Part shown: piece after piece, positions 18,483 through 26,561 of the stretch
Layout: each line of letters begins with the position of its first letter
How positions within the stretch are numbered: position 1 is the stretch's first letter
From: JANSWY01 sp965243755
GTDB taxonomy: Bacteria > Bacteroidota > Bacteroidia > Cytophagales > Cyclobacteriaceae
Assembly (NCBI GenBank): GCA_965243755.1
Contig: CBDEVW010000002.1
Location: 620,001-684,000, forward strand
DNA: 64,000 bases
Reading direction: 5' to 3'
Made by a program: the position numbers and the translations under genes
Notes under the pieces: generated by a model
Told to the model about the DNA's origin: nothing
What the model saw: only the letters and a program-made list of their open reading frames with translations
The model's database searches: none

Positions 18483-19788
18483 GGTAGTTAATTATATACA
18501 GGAAAGCACATTACTAAAAAAGGGAATTTCATTTTTATTCATAAAATCCTTTGGCGTACTGTCAATGTTCTTGTTTGTCGCAATTGTATCCAGATATTTT
18601 GGTACAGACATTTACGGCAAATATGTTCTTGCGTTGACAACTCTCCAACTTTCTGTGATAGTAGGCAAACTTGGGCTAGATGTTGCATCTCTTCGCCTTA
18701 TTTCACAATATAAACATGATGAAAGCACCAATGTTAATGGCATTTTTGTCAAGTTGCTTTTAAAGGTAATAATCCAGTCTTCCATCGTAACATTTATTGT
18801 TTATAACCTTGCCGGAGTTATAGCAATACAAGTATTTCACAGTGAGGAGCTTAAGATATACATAGAACTCGCATCGTTTTCTATAATTCCCGTGGCGATT
18901 TTTGAATATATATGTGAGTCACTAAGAGCACTTCAGAAAATTAAAACATATGCCTTGATATACCACTTTCTTCGGCATGCATTGACAGTTTTGATTGTAG
19001 CGGGTTTTATTATTGGGGACAGTTTTATCAATCCAATTTTAGCTTTGCTATATACCAATACATTCTTAATGGTATTATGTGTTTTTTTATGGGTAAGGCA
19101 AAGCAAATCCTTGAAACGGCCATCCGCCATTCTTAGGAAGGTTCCAGTATATGCGTTATCTCTTCCTCTATTTATATCAATGTCATCCAACTATCTACTA
19201 TCATGGATAGACCAAATAATGATTGGTGTGTATAGCACAGAAGCGCAGGTAGGTATCTACAATGCTGCCTTTCGGGTAAGTATATTACCAATGATTTTAC
19301 TATTGTCTCTAAACTCGTCTTTTAAACCACAATTGGCAGAATATTATGGAAAAAACGATTTTGGTGCAATTAAACGGAGTATTGAGAAGTTTTCGAAAAT
19401 AATTTTTTATGCGTCGATACCAATATTTCTGATAATTCTTCTGGGATCCGATATTATCATGAAAATTATTCTTGGTATTTCTGACCAGGAGGTTATAGCC
19501 ATTGGAAGCACGGTCCTTGTAGCGCTTAGTCTTGGTCAAACTTTCAATGCTTTGAGTGGTGCTACTGGTGCATTTTTCACAATGACCGGAAATCAAAATG
19601 TCTTTCTCGTTCTTTCATTATCCACATTATGTTTGAAGGTTGTTCTAAACATAATATTCATTCCACAATTAGGAATTACTGGTGCTGCCATTACAAGCGC
19701 TACTGGTTTAATCCTCTCGAATTTAGCAGCACTTGTTTGGATAAGAAGAAAATATAAAATTGATACTTTTTATATTCCCTTTAAATAA
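18463..19788 (+). CDS. Wzx-type oligosaccharide flippase
   Basis: A 441-residue protein with about 12-14 hydrophobic helices, in the MATE/MOP polysaccharide transporter group. It flips lipid-linked repeat units across the inner membrane. The start is a GTG at 18463 (IQPINRVVNYIQ follows), which overlaps the end of the Wzz-like gene by 20 bases. The first in-frame ATG lies inside the first helix, so GTG is preferred. Its stop overlaps the next gene as TAATG. Confidence 0.88.
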   Translation: MIQPINRVVNYIQESTLLKKGISFLFIKSFGVLSMFLFVAIVSRYFGTDIYGKYVLALTTLQLSVIVGKLGLDVASLRLISQYKHDESTNVNGIFVKLLLKVIIQSSIVTFIVYNLAGVIAIQVFHSEELKIYIELASFSIIPVAIFEYICESLRALQKIKTYALIYHFLRHALTVLIVAGFIIGDSFINPILALLYTNTFLMVLCVFLWVRQSKSLKRPSAILRKVPVYALSLPLFISMSSNYLLSWIDQIMIGVYSTEAQVGIYNAAFRVSILPMILLLSLNSSFKPQLAEYYGKNDFGAIKRSIEKFSKIIFYASIPIFLIILLGSDIIMKIILGISDQEVIAIGSTVLVALSLGQTFNALSGATGAFFTMTGNQNVFLVLSLSTLCLKVVLNIIFIPQLGITGAAITSATGLILSNLAALVWIRRKYKIDTFYIPFK

Positions 19789-21083
19789 TGAAACGGATAG
19801 TTGAAATATTAAAGGTGTTTTTAATTTTTTTAACACTTTGCACGATTCCGTTAGCCTGGTTGAGAGTTACAATAGGTCCGCTAAACCTGAAGACATTTCA
19901 TTTAAGTATTCTAATTTCTTTATTTATAATAATTATAGACAAAGAAAGCTTCAAAGCGGTATTTAGAGTTATAAATAAGCTTAAATTTTTTATTCTTTCA
20001 TACAGCGTTTATGTTATCATAAATTTTGTGTGGTGTATATTTCCTACTCCTGGGAGTTTCACACCTGCAGTTAAAATATTTACATATTTTATTTTTTTTA
20101 TTTCATTTCTATCCGTTCTTCTCACAATAGATTTGAATGATTTGGTGAAACACTACAAAAATTCAATTTTCCTTTCACTAGCAATATTTATACTAATCGC
20201 TTCTATAATATTTTCAATGGTTGGCGAATCCTTCTTTAACACTATAATATATGGTTTCCTCAAAGGGGACATTAATGTATTGAAATTTAGTATTTATAAA
20301 AAGCTTTTTAATTCTACCTTATTTGAAGGGCAATCTGGAGATACCGAATTCGGTAACTCATTGCGAAATACCGTGATTGGAGCATTCATCCTTTATTTTA
20401 TACTTGCAAGAATATCGCTTATTTGGGTTAAGCGAAATATAGGCAACCAAATCATGATTTACTCTTGCTTGGCAATTAGTGCATTTTTCGTTATTGTCAG
20501 CCTCAGCAGGTCCAATATGTTAGGATTTTTAATGTCAGTATCGATTCCTTATATTCTTCATTTTAAATTTACTCCATTAATAAAGAAGAAATCATTAATT
20601 AAAAACTACGTCATTTTTAGCGGGATTTTGTTTGTGATTCCTTTTGGATTGATGACATTGGCCCCTTTTATTACTATAATTCTTGAAAGGATTAGAGAAA
20701 TTGCGCACGATCCGCGGATTCAAATGTATTTGATCACGCTTAAAGAAATCGAATCCAGCTTGTTAATTGGTTATGGGACAAGCGCCCGACTTCTATATTT
20801 CCGAGATTTGCAGGTGCATAATTTATTTCTTGCATCAATTTATCAATTTGGAATTTTGGGTTTAATTTCAACACTTTGTTTTTACTTTGCCATCCTAAAG
20901 AAAGTCATATCCTACGCCATACAAGCAGCCACTATTAAGGAAAGTTGGCCATTGGCGTTGGCTGCATTACCAATTTTTAGACCATTGGTTTCTGGGAATA
21001 GTGGTAATTATACTTTTATTGAGTGGCTAATGCTTACTTGCTTTTTTTATTGGTATTTGAACTTTAAACAAAATGACAGATAG
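19788..21083 (+). CDS. O-antigen polymerase/ligase-like protein (Wzy candidate)
   Basis: A 431-residue, very hydrophobic protein with about ten to twelve helices and a long loop late in the sequence, containing GYGTSARLLYFRDLQVHNLFLASIYQ split over two helices. This layout and the short GxG...HN loop fit the Wzy/WaaL O-antigen family. Position between Wzx and the sulfotransferases supports a polymerase role. Sequence conservation in this family is low, so the call rests on topology and context. Overlaps its neighbours at both ends. Confidence 0.78.
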   Translation: MKRIVEILKVFLIFLTLCTIPLAWLRVTIGPLNLKTFHLSILISLFIIIIDKESFKAVFRVINKLKFFILSYSVYVIINFVWCIFPTPGSFTPAVKIFTYFIFFISFLSVLLTIDLNDLVKHYKNSIFLSLAIFILIASIIFSMVGESFFNTIIYGFLKGDINVLKFSIYKKLFNSTLFEGQSGDTEFGNSLRNTVIGAFILYFILARISLIWVKRNIGNQIMIYSCLAISAFFVIVSLSRSNMLGFLMSVSIPYILHFKFTPLIKKKSLIKNYVIFSGILFVIPFGLMTLAPFITIILERIREIAHDPRIQMYLITLKEIESSLLIGYGTSARLLYFRDLQVHNLFLASIYQFGILGLISTLCFYFAILKKVISYAIQAATIKESWPLALAALPIFRPLVSGNSGNYTFIEWLMLTCFFYWYLNFKQNDR

Positions 21084-21936
21084 GTTAGATTTTATCATCG
21101 CAGGCGTTCAAAAATCTGCAACAACATGGCTATACAATTGCATCGTAAACCATCCTGAGGTTTGTTTAAGAAACAATAAGCAAGAAAAGAATTACTATGG
21201 AGGGAAGGTATTCAATGAAAAAGGAGAAGAGTGGTTTTGGAGTCAATTTACTTTAGACAATAAAGAAAATATTGTTGGTGATGTATCGGTTGAATATATT
21301 GTCGACCTAAGCTCGGTTAGCGAATTAAAGAGGCGTTTTCCAGAATTGAAATTGATATTATGTTTAAGAAATCCAGTAGAGCGGGCCATTTCGGCGTATT
21401 ATTGGTATAAAAGAAAGTCGTTGATTCCCGATGTGCCTTTAGATCAATTCTTTAGTAGGGAGCAAATAGCAAATCCGGATAGTAAACTTGAAGATATACT
21501 CGAGAGAGGGCTATATGCTCAACAAATCACACGTTTGTTAGAGGTTGTACCTGCTTCAGATATTCAGATTATTTTTTATGATGATATTTCGCAGAAACCA
21601 GAAGAGGTTTTATTTAGTATATGGGACTTCTTAAAATTAGAGAACCGGTCTTTTGTTCCTCCTAATTTGAATGAAAGGCCTAAGAAAACCTCCAACAATA
21701 AGTTTTTAATATCGGTTCAACGGCAATTTCCAAACTCCAAGGTGGTTTTTAAACTTGCCGAATTGTTCACTAATTTATTTGAAAATAAAAATAGTGAATA
21801 TCAGGATGAACATGTTTTTAATAACTTGATTGATTATTACCATACCGATATCATCAGTCTGGAAAAACTTGCAAAAAATCAGTTAGGGATTACCAAATCA
21901 AAAAAATTACCATTTAAAGATTGGATCAGCAGATGA
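21073..21936 (+). CDS. PAPS-dependent sulfotransferase 1
   Basis: A 287-residue cytoplasmic sulfotransferase. The 5'-phosphosulfate loop is GVQKSATTW (11-19, Lys14). The 3'-phosphate-binding segment LKLILCLRNPVERAISAYYW provides Arg99 and Ser107. This type resembles carbohydrate (heparan N-deacetylase/sulfotransferase-like) sulfotransferases. Such enzymes transfer sulfate from PAPS to a hydroxyl or amino group of a sugar. It overlaps the Wzy-like gene by 11 bases and the next sulfotransferase by 4 bases, so all three are made from one transcript. Confidence 0.9.
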   Translation: MTDRLDFIIAGVQKSATTWLYNCIVNHPEVCLRNNKQEKNYYGGKVFNEKGEEWFWSQFTLDNKENIVGDVSVEYIVDLSSVSELKRRFPELKLILCLRNPVERAISAYYWYKRKSLIPDVPLDQFFSREQIANPDSKLEDILERGLYAQQITRLLEVVPASDIQIIFYDDISQKPEEVLFSIWDFLKLENRSFVPPNLNERPKKTSNNKFLISVQRQFPNSKVVFKLAELFTNLFENKNSEYQDEHVFNNLIDYYHTDIISLEKLAKNQLGITKSKKLPFKDWISR

Positions 21937-22703
21937 TAAACACTCCATTAATAACCAGGGCGCAATCGGCACAGCGATATTTAATGATAAAATACCTTTC
22001 GGGTAAGTTACCACTTTATATCGTGAACGAATATCCTAAAAGCGGAGGAACATGGGTAGGTCAATTACTTTCGAAATCTCTAAACTTACCTTTTCCCAGG
22101 AACAGTTTCAGGAAAATAAGAAAGTCCATCATTCATGGCCATTTTCAATATGATCCATCTTTTAAAAATGTGGTATGTGTTTGGCGTGACGGAAGGGATT
22201 TAATGGTTTCGTGGTATTATCACTGCCTTTTTCCCAATCAATTTGGAAATGAAAAACATGTAAACCAGGTACGAAAGCACTTACAATTTGATGATTATGA
22301 GGATATCAAATCTAACCTTCTGAAATTTATTGAATATAGCTTTGAACGTCAGGTATATCCAAAATTTAGCTGGTCAGATTTTGTTGACCAGTGGTACATA
22401 GACAATGAGGAAATTATTCATGTCAAGTATGAAGATTTGAGAAGAAATACAGCTGACGAATTGCAACAACTCACAAAGCGTTTGGGTTTTGAAGTTTCAT
22501 CTGATAAAATCAGTGATGCTGTGGCTGAATTTGACTTTGAAAAACAAAAAAAAATAGCGGAAAAAGCACTTAAGGGAGGTCAGGTGAACTTTATTCGATC
22601 AGGATCTACAGGAGGATGGCGAAATGTTTTTAGCGAGGAAGATAAAAAAATATTCGATCACTATGCTGGTGCTCAATTAGAGAAATTGGGATATGAAAGG
22701 TGA
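21933..22703 (+). CDS. PAPS-dependent sulfotransferase 2
   Basis: A 256-residue sulfotransferase of a different subtype from the one before it. The 5'-phosphosulfate loop is YPKSGGTW (34-41). Arg85 and Ser93 of VCVWRDGRDLMVSWYYH form the 3'-phosphate site, and the C-terminal RSGSTGGWRNVF is the third PAPS-contact motif of the sulfotransferase-1 family. The ATG at 21933 overlaps the preceding stop as ATGA; a TTG four codons upstream is less likely. It overlaps the following glycosyltransferase by 11 bases. Confidence 0.9.
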   Translation: MINTPLITRAQSAQRYLMIKYLSGKLPLYIVNEYPKSGGTWVGQLLSKSLNLPFPRNSFRKIRKSIIHGHFQYDPSFKNVVCVWRDGRDLMVSWYYHCLFPNQFGNEKHVNQVRKHLQFDDYEDIKSNLLKFIEYSFERQVYPKFSWSDFVDQWYIDNEEIIHVKYEDLRRNTADELQQLTKRLGFEVSSDKISDAVAEFDFEKQKKIAEKALKGGQVNFIRSGSTGGWRNVFSEEDKKIFDHYAGAQLEKLGYER

Positions 22704-23781
22704 GAATAAATCCGCGACCAGGATAATGGCTATTGCAGTGTTTCCACCTCCGGTCACCGGCATGACATTAATGAATGAGAGGTTTTTGAAACGCATTACT
22801 CAAGATGGGATAGTTGTTTATAAGTTCAATTTAGGGAGTGTTTTGAAATCCAGGTTCCTTTTTAAAATATCAAAGCTGATTGCAATGATTATTGCTCCAT
22901 GGTTGATGCTTTTTAACAGGATATTCAGGAAAGTTAAAACTTTTTACCACCCGGCAAACTCCAACCTTGGTCTACTTTACACATTTATTTTGGTAGTTTC
23001 GGCCAGGTTGATTGGTGGTAGAACAATTTTACATCATCATTCCTATGCTTATATACATACGAAAAGGAATTTGATGAGCCTGGTAGCGAAATTCATGAGC
23101 TCCAGGGATTTGCAAATTTTTCTGTGCCCCGATCATCAATCTCGATATCAGCGTATATATAATGGTAGATATCAGGCTTCAATCTTACCAAATTATTTTT
23201 TTCTAGACACGAAAGACATTTCACTTAAACCAGAAAAGCCTGATAATCCATACAGGTTGGGGCATCTGAGTAATTTGGATGTCAACAAAGGAATTGATGA
23301 AGTAATAAAAATTTTTACTGAATTAATAAATAATTTTCCTGCATTGGAACTATATATAGCCGGTCCATTTAAGTCTGACTATGAAAAGAACCTGGTGAAC
23401 GATATATGTAAGTCTTATCCAGATAACGTGAAGTATTTTGGTCCGCTTTATGATGATGCTAAGGATCAGTTTTTTGATTCCATTGATATGTTTCTTTTTC
23501 CATCTAAATATAAGATTGAAACACAGCCCTTAGTGCTAGCAGAAGCTCAATCTAAAGGTGTTCCGGTTATAACCTATAATATTGGATGTATTGGAAACAA
23601 CATGCAAATGGGTGGAGTTGTCGTTGAAGTTGGGCGTTCAAGTGAATTGGTAGACAAACTAACTTCACTACTTAACAATATAGATCAATACAGAGAGCTG
23701 GTCAATGATGCTACAAAGAATATAAAGAACCTTATACTTTCAAGTCAAAAACATTACAAGAAGGTTTTGTCTGAACTTTGA
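22693..23781 (+). CDS. GT4-type glycosyltransferase
   Basis: A 362-residue retaining glycosyltransferase of GT-B fold. The C-terminal half has LGHLSNLDVNKGIDEVIKIF and the EX7E-type motif ETQPLVLAEAQ followed by KGVPVITYN, typical of GT4. N-terminal PPPVTGMTLMNERF is the acceptor-side glycine loop. It ends the tight plus-strand block that begins at cysC and faces the first sulfatase tail-to-tail (18 bases apart). The sugar transferred cannot be read from sequence. Confidence 0.88.
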   Translation: MKGENKSATRIMAIAVFPPPVTGMTLMNERFLKRITQDGIVVYKFNLGSVLKSRFLFKISKLIAMIIAPWLMLFNRIFRKVKTFYHPANSNLGLLYTFILVVSARLIGGRTILHHHSYAYIHTKRNLMSLVAKFMSSRDLQIFLCPDHQSRYQRIYNGRYQASILPNYFFLDTKDISLKPEKPDNPYRLGHLSNLDVNKGIDEVIKIFTELINNFPALELYIAGPFKSDYEKNLVNDICKSYPDNVKYFGPLYDDAKDQFFDSIDMFLFPSKYKIETQPLVLAEAQSKGVPVITYNIGCIGNNMQMGGVVVEVGRSSELVDKLTSLLNNIDQYRELVNDATKNIKNLILSSQKHYKKVLSEL

Positions 23782-23799
23782 CAGATTACATTTGAACCG

Positions 23800-25701
23800 T
23801 CATAAATAAGTTTTAATCTTATACTTAATTGCATTATTAAACGTACAACTGATAATATATAATCCGTGATGATTTCTTGGTATGCGATATATATATTTTC
23901 CATCGTGTTTAAAAACACATGTAAGCTCCAGTTTTCTGCCGGTTAAATCAAACATATTTATACTGGTAATCGGTATCTTGGATTCTAAAATCAAATGTTG
24001 CTCCACAGTGCGCTGAATGAACCAAGATGATATAGGTTGATCGGCTACATTGTTGACTTTCTCAGGCACTTGATATAGATGTTCCGAAGACCACTCAAAA
24101 TTTTGCTTCGACGATACTTTACGAATTCTTACACCTATTTCCTGACCAAATAAGTGATTGTCTGATAAAAATACCTGAGAAAGTCTGACATGATTTAACC
24201 ATGTCAAAGTATCAAAAGTAACTGCATTTCTAAGTTTGTTTGTGATCTCAATTTCATATAAATAGTCAGTGTCAGATTTGTTCCAGCTTAATTCCAGACA
24301 ACCCAATTCATTTGTCATAATGCCAATGCTATCTATGACACCTAATTCCACATACGGATTTCGATTTTTAAATTGCGCAATCATCTCTTTATGTTCTTCA
24401 AAATCATTTAGTGAGGCAAGATTATTCAATTCATTTTTGTCAGAAACTATATTATAGTACTCATGTTCACCCTGTGGATATTCTATTAGCTTATGATTGT
24501 TACTAATGACAGAATAAGTCTTCTTACTATTTACTGCTAAAACAGGTCTATTGGTATCCATCTCCTGGTGAAGGTAGCTTTTGAAACTTTCTCCATCCAG
24601 GGCGCCAGGACTTTCAACATCAACTAAATCTAATAAGGTTGGTAACAGGTCGATCAGACTAACATTGACAGCTACCTTTCTCCCCGGTTGAATGTTTGGT
24701 CCAATTATAATCATTGGTATTTCTTGCCCGTTTTTCCATAAGTTGTCTTTTCCGATTCTGGATTTTTCTCCAAGGTTATAGCCATGATCACTGGTAATGA
24801 TTAAATATGAATCTTCAAAAAAGTTTGTGCTAAGCAATTTGTCATAAATACGGCCAATTTGGAGGTCAGTGAAATAAACACATTTTTCATATGCGTTTCT
24901 AAAGTTAGAAATCTGACCCAGTGAGTCCAATAATTTATAAGCTGGATTTCCTGTAAAATTTCTCAAATGGGAAGAAGCAAGGTGATCTGTATTTATCAGA
25001 TCCGAATCAAGACTTGACAAATCTGCGCTGTTTACCCGTGAGTCCACAAAATTTGGATAATACAATCTGGTATGAGGTAACCTGTATCCTAAAAGCATGA
25101 TATATGGCTCTGGGTGCTCTACTCTATTGATCCCAAATGACGTCACTTCGTACTCAGGAAACTGTTCTTGTGATATATTTAATGGCCCCCAGTCTAAACC
25201 ATTGTAGATGTTTGCAGATTCTGGGTGAATTAAACTAGATGGTTGAGGTTTGTTGCCGCCTGAATTATATTGATCCCAATACTCTTTTTGGTTGAAAGGA
25301 TCATGGTAAATTTTACCTGCTCCAAATACCTTATACCCCAAATAATGGAAGTAATCATTAATCGTAAACACATTTTGTAGTGAGTCTCTGAAATAATAAT
25401 TGACATTGCCATTTTCCGTACGTCGGTAATTGCCATAGTAATTGAATTTGTCTGGATACAATCCTGTAAGAAAACTGCTTCTGGAAGGGTTACACATTGT
25501 AGAATTAGCATATGCATTAGTAAAAGTTATTCCGGCATCACTAATTCTCTTTAAGTTTGCGGTAGTTACATTTTGATTGTCATATGGTGAGATAAGTTTA
25601 TTTAGATCATCATAAATAATTACAATTATATTTGGTTGTTTATTTCCTAAAAGAGGTAATGAAATAAACAGGACCAGAAGCAAATTCAAAATTTTTAACA
25701 T
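23800..25701 (-). CDS. Secreted sulfatase 1 with T9SS C-terminal domain
   Basis: A 633-residue type I sulfatase. A signal peptide (1-19) precedes the metal-binding IIVIIYDDLN. The maturation motif CNPSRSSFLTG places the formylglycine precursor at Cys70, and TSDHGYNLGEKSRIGKDNLW is like the iduronate-2-sulfatase branch. The last ~90 residues resemble a type A T9SS sorting domain (SINMFDLTGRKLEL, then HHGLYIISCTFNNAIKYKI), so the enzyme should cross the outer membrane. It is antisense to the polysaccharide block. Its ATG is only 14 bases from the divergent start of sulfotransferase 3. No formylglycine-generating enzyme is in the window. Confidence 0.9.
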   Translation of the reverse strand: MLKILNLLLVLFISLPLLGNKQPNIIVIIYDDLNKLISPYDNQNVTTANLKRISDAGITFTNAYANSTMCNPSRSSFLTGLYPDKFNYYGNYRRTENGNVNYYFRDSLQNVFTINDYFHYLGYKVFGAGKIYHDPFNQKEYWDQYNSGGNKPQPSSLIHPESANIYNGLDWGPLNISQEQFPEYEVTSFGINRVEHPEPYIMLLGYRLPHTRLYYPNFVDSRVNSADLSSLDSDLINTDHLASSHLRNFTGNPAYKLLDSLGQISNFRNAYEKCVYFTDLQIGRIYDKLLSTNFFEDSYLIITSDHGYNLGEKSRIGKDNLWKNGQEIPMIIIGPNIQPGRKVAVNVSLIDLLPTLLDLVDVESPGALDGESFKSYLHQEMDTNRPVLAVNSKKTYSVISNNHKLIEYPQGEHEYYNIVSDKNELNNLASLNDFEEHKEMIAQFKNRNPYVELGVIDSIGIMTNELGCLELSWNKSDTDYLYEIEITNKLRNAVTFDTLTWLNHVRLSQVFLSDNHLFGQEIGVRIRKVSSKQNFEWSSEHLYQVPEKVNNVADQPISSWFIQRTVEQHLILESKIPITSINMFDLTGRKLELTCVFKHDGKYIYRIPRNHHGLYIISCTFNNAIKYKIKTYL

Positions 25702-25715
25702 ATCATTAATTAATC

Positions 25716-26561
25716 ATGATTTGGAGAAAGTATGTGATTTCCAAAAAGTTATATAGATATTCATTTGATCTTATCAGAATAATTTGGAAACCTTTAGTAC
25801 CAAAACGCAAATATCTAACTAATCCCCCAATTATTGTAAATTCATTTCCTAAAAGTGGCACTCATTTGGTTATGCAGGTTATAGAAGCCATTGAAGGACC
25901 AAAAAATTTCGGAAACTTTTTAGCTTCTACACCTTCATTAACATACCGAGAGGTACATCCTGAAAAATTGGCAAAACGAATTAATAAATTGTTGCCGGGA
26001 GAAATTGTAGGAGCTCATTTACACTATTATGATGTGCTTAGTAGCGCAATGGAGAACATAAATGCTTTTCATGTATTTATATATCGTGATTTAAGGGATG
26101 TAGCTATTTCAGAAGCACATTATTTATACAATATGAATAAATGGCATAGGTTGCGCAAAGAATTCTTAAAATTTCCTGATGAACTAGATCGAATAAAGTT
26201 GTCTCTTAACGGAGATCCTTCCTTAAAGGATTGTAGTTACCCCAATATTGTTGAAAGGTTCAGAATGTTTGAGAAATGGATTAGCACTAAAAATGTGTTT
26301 GTGATTAGGTACGAGGATTTAATGAGCGAAAGACGACAGGAAATTTTGACAAACTTAGCTAGATCTTATGTTACTTTTAGCAAGAGGGAAATAGATACGC
26401 AAGAATTGATCACCAAAATGGAGAACGCAATTGAACCATCTAAATCGCATACTTTTAGAAAAGGCACAATTAACCAATGGAAGGAGAAGTTTACTGAGCA
26501 GATGAAACGCGACTATCAATTAATGATAGAAGGTGAATTTGAAAACCTGTTTCAAGATTAA
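25716..26561 (+). CDS. PAPS-dependent sulfotransferase 3
   Basis: A 281-residue sulfotransferase-1-type protein. FPKSGTH (44-50) is the 5'-phosphosulfate loop. HVFIYRDLRDVAISEAHYL gives Arg124 and Ser132 for the 3'-phosphate. FRKGTINQWKEKF near the C-terminus corresponds to the RKGxxGxWKxxF motif, with Asn in place of the second Gly. It lies alone between two minus-strand sulfatases: 14 bases from the start of one, and its last four bases overlap the end of the other. It differs from sulfotransferases 1 and 2, so it probably modifies a different position or sugar. Confidence 0.88.
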   Translation: MIWRKYVISKKLYRYSFDLIRIIWKPLVPKRKYLTNPPIIVNSFPKSGTHLVMQVIEAIEGPKNFGNFLASTPSLTYREVHPEKLAKRINKLLPGEIVGAHLHYYDVLSSAMENINAFHVFIYRDLRDVAISEAHYLYNMNKWHRLRKEFLKFPDELDRIKLSLNGDPSLKDCSYPNIVERFRMFEKWISTKNVFVIRYEDLMSERRQEILTNLARSYVTFSKREIDTQELITKMENAIEPSKSHTFRKGTINQWKEKFTEQMKRDYQLMIEGEFENLFQD

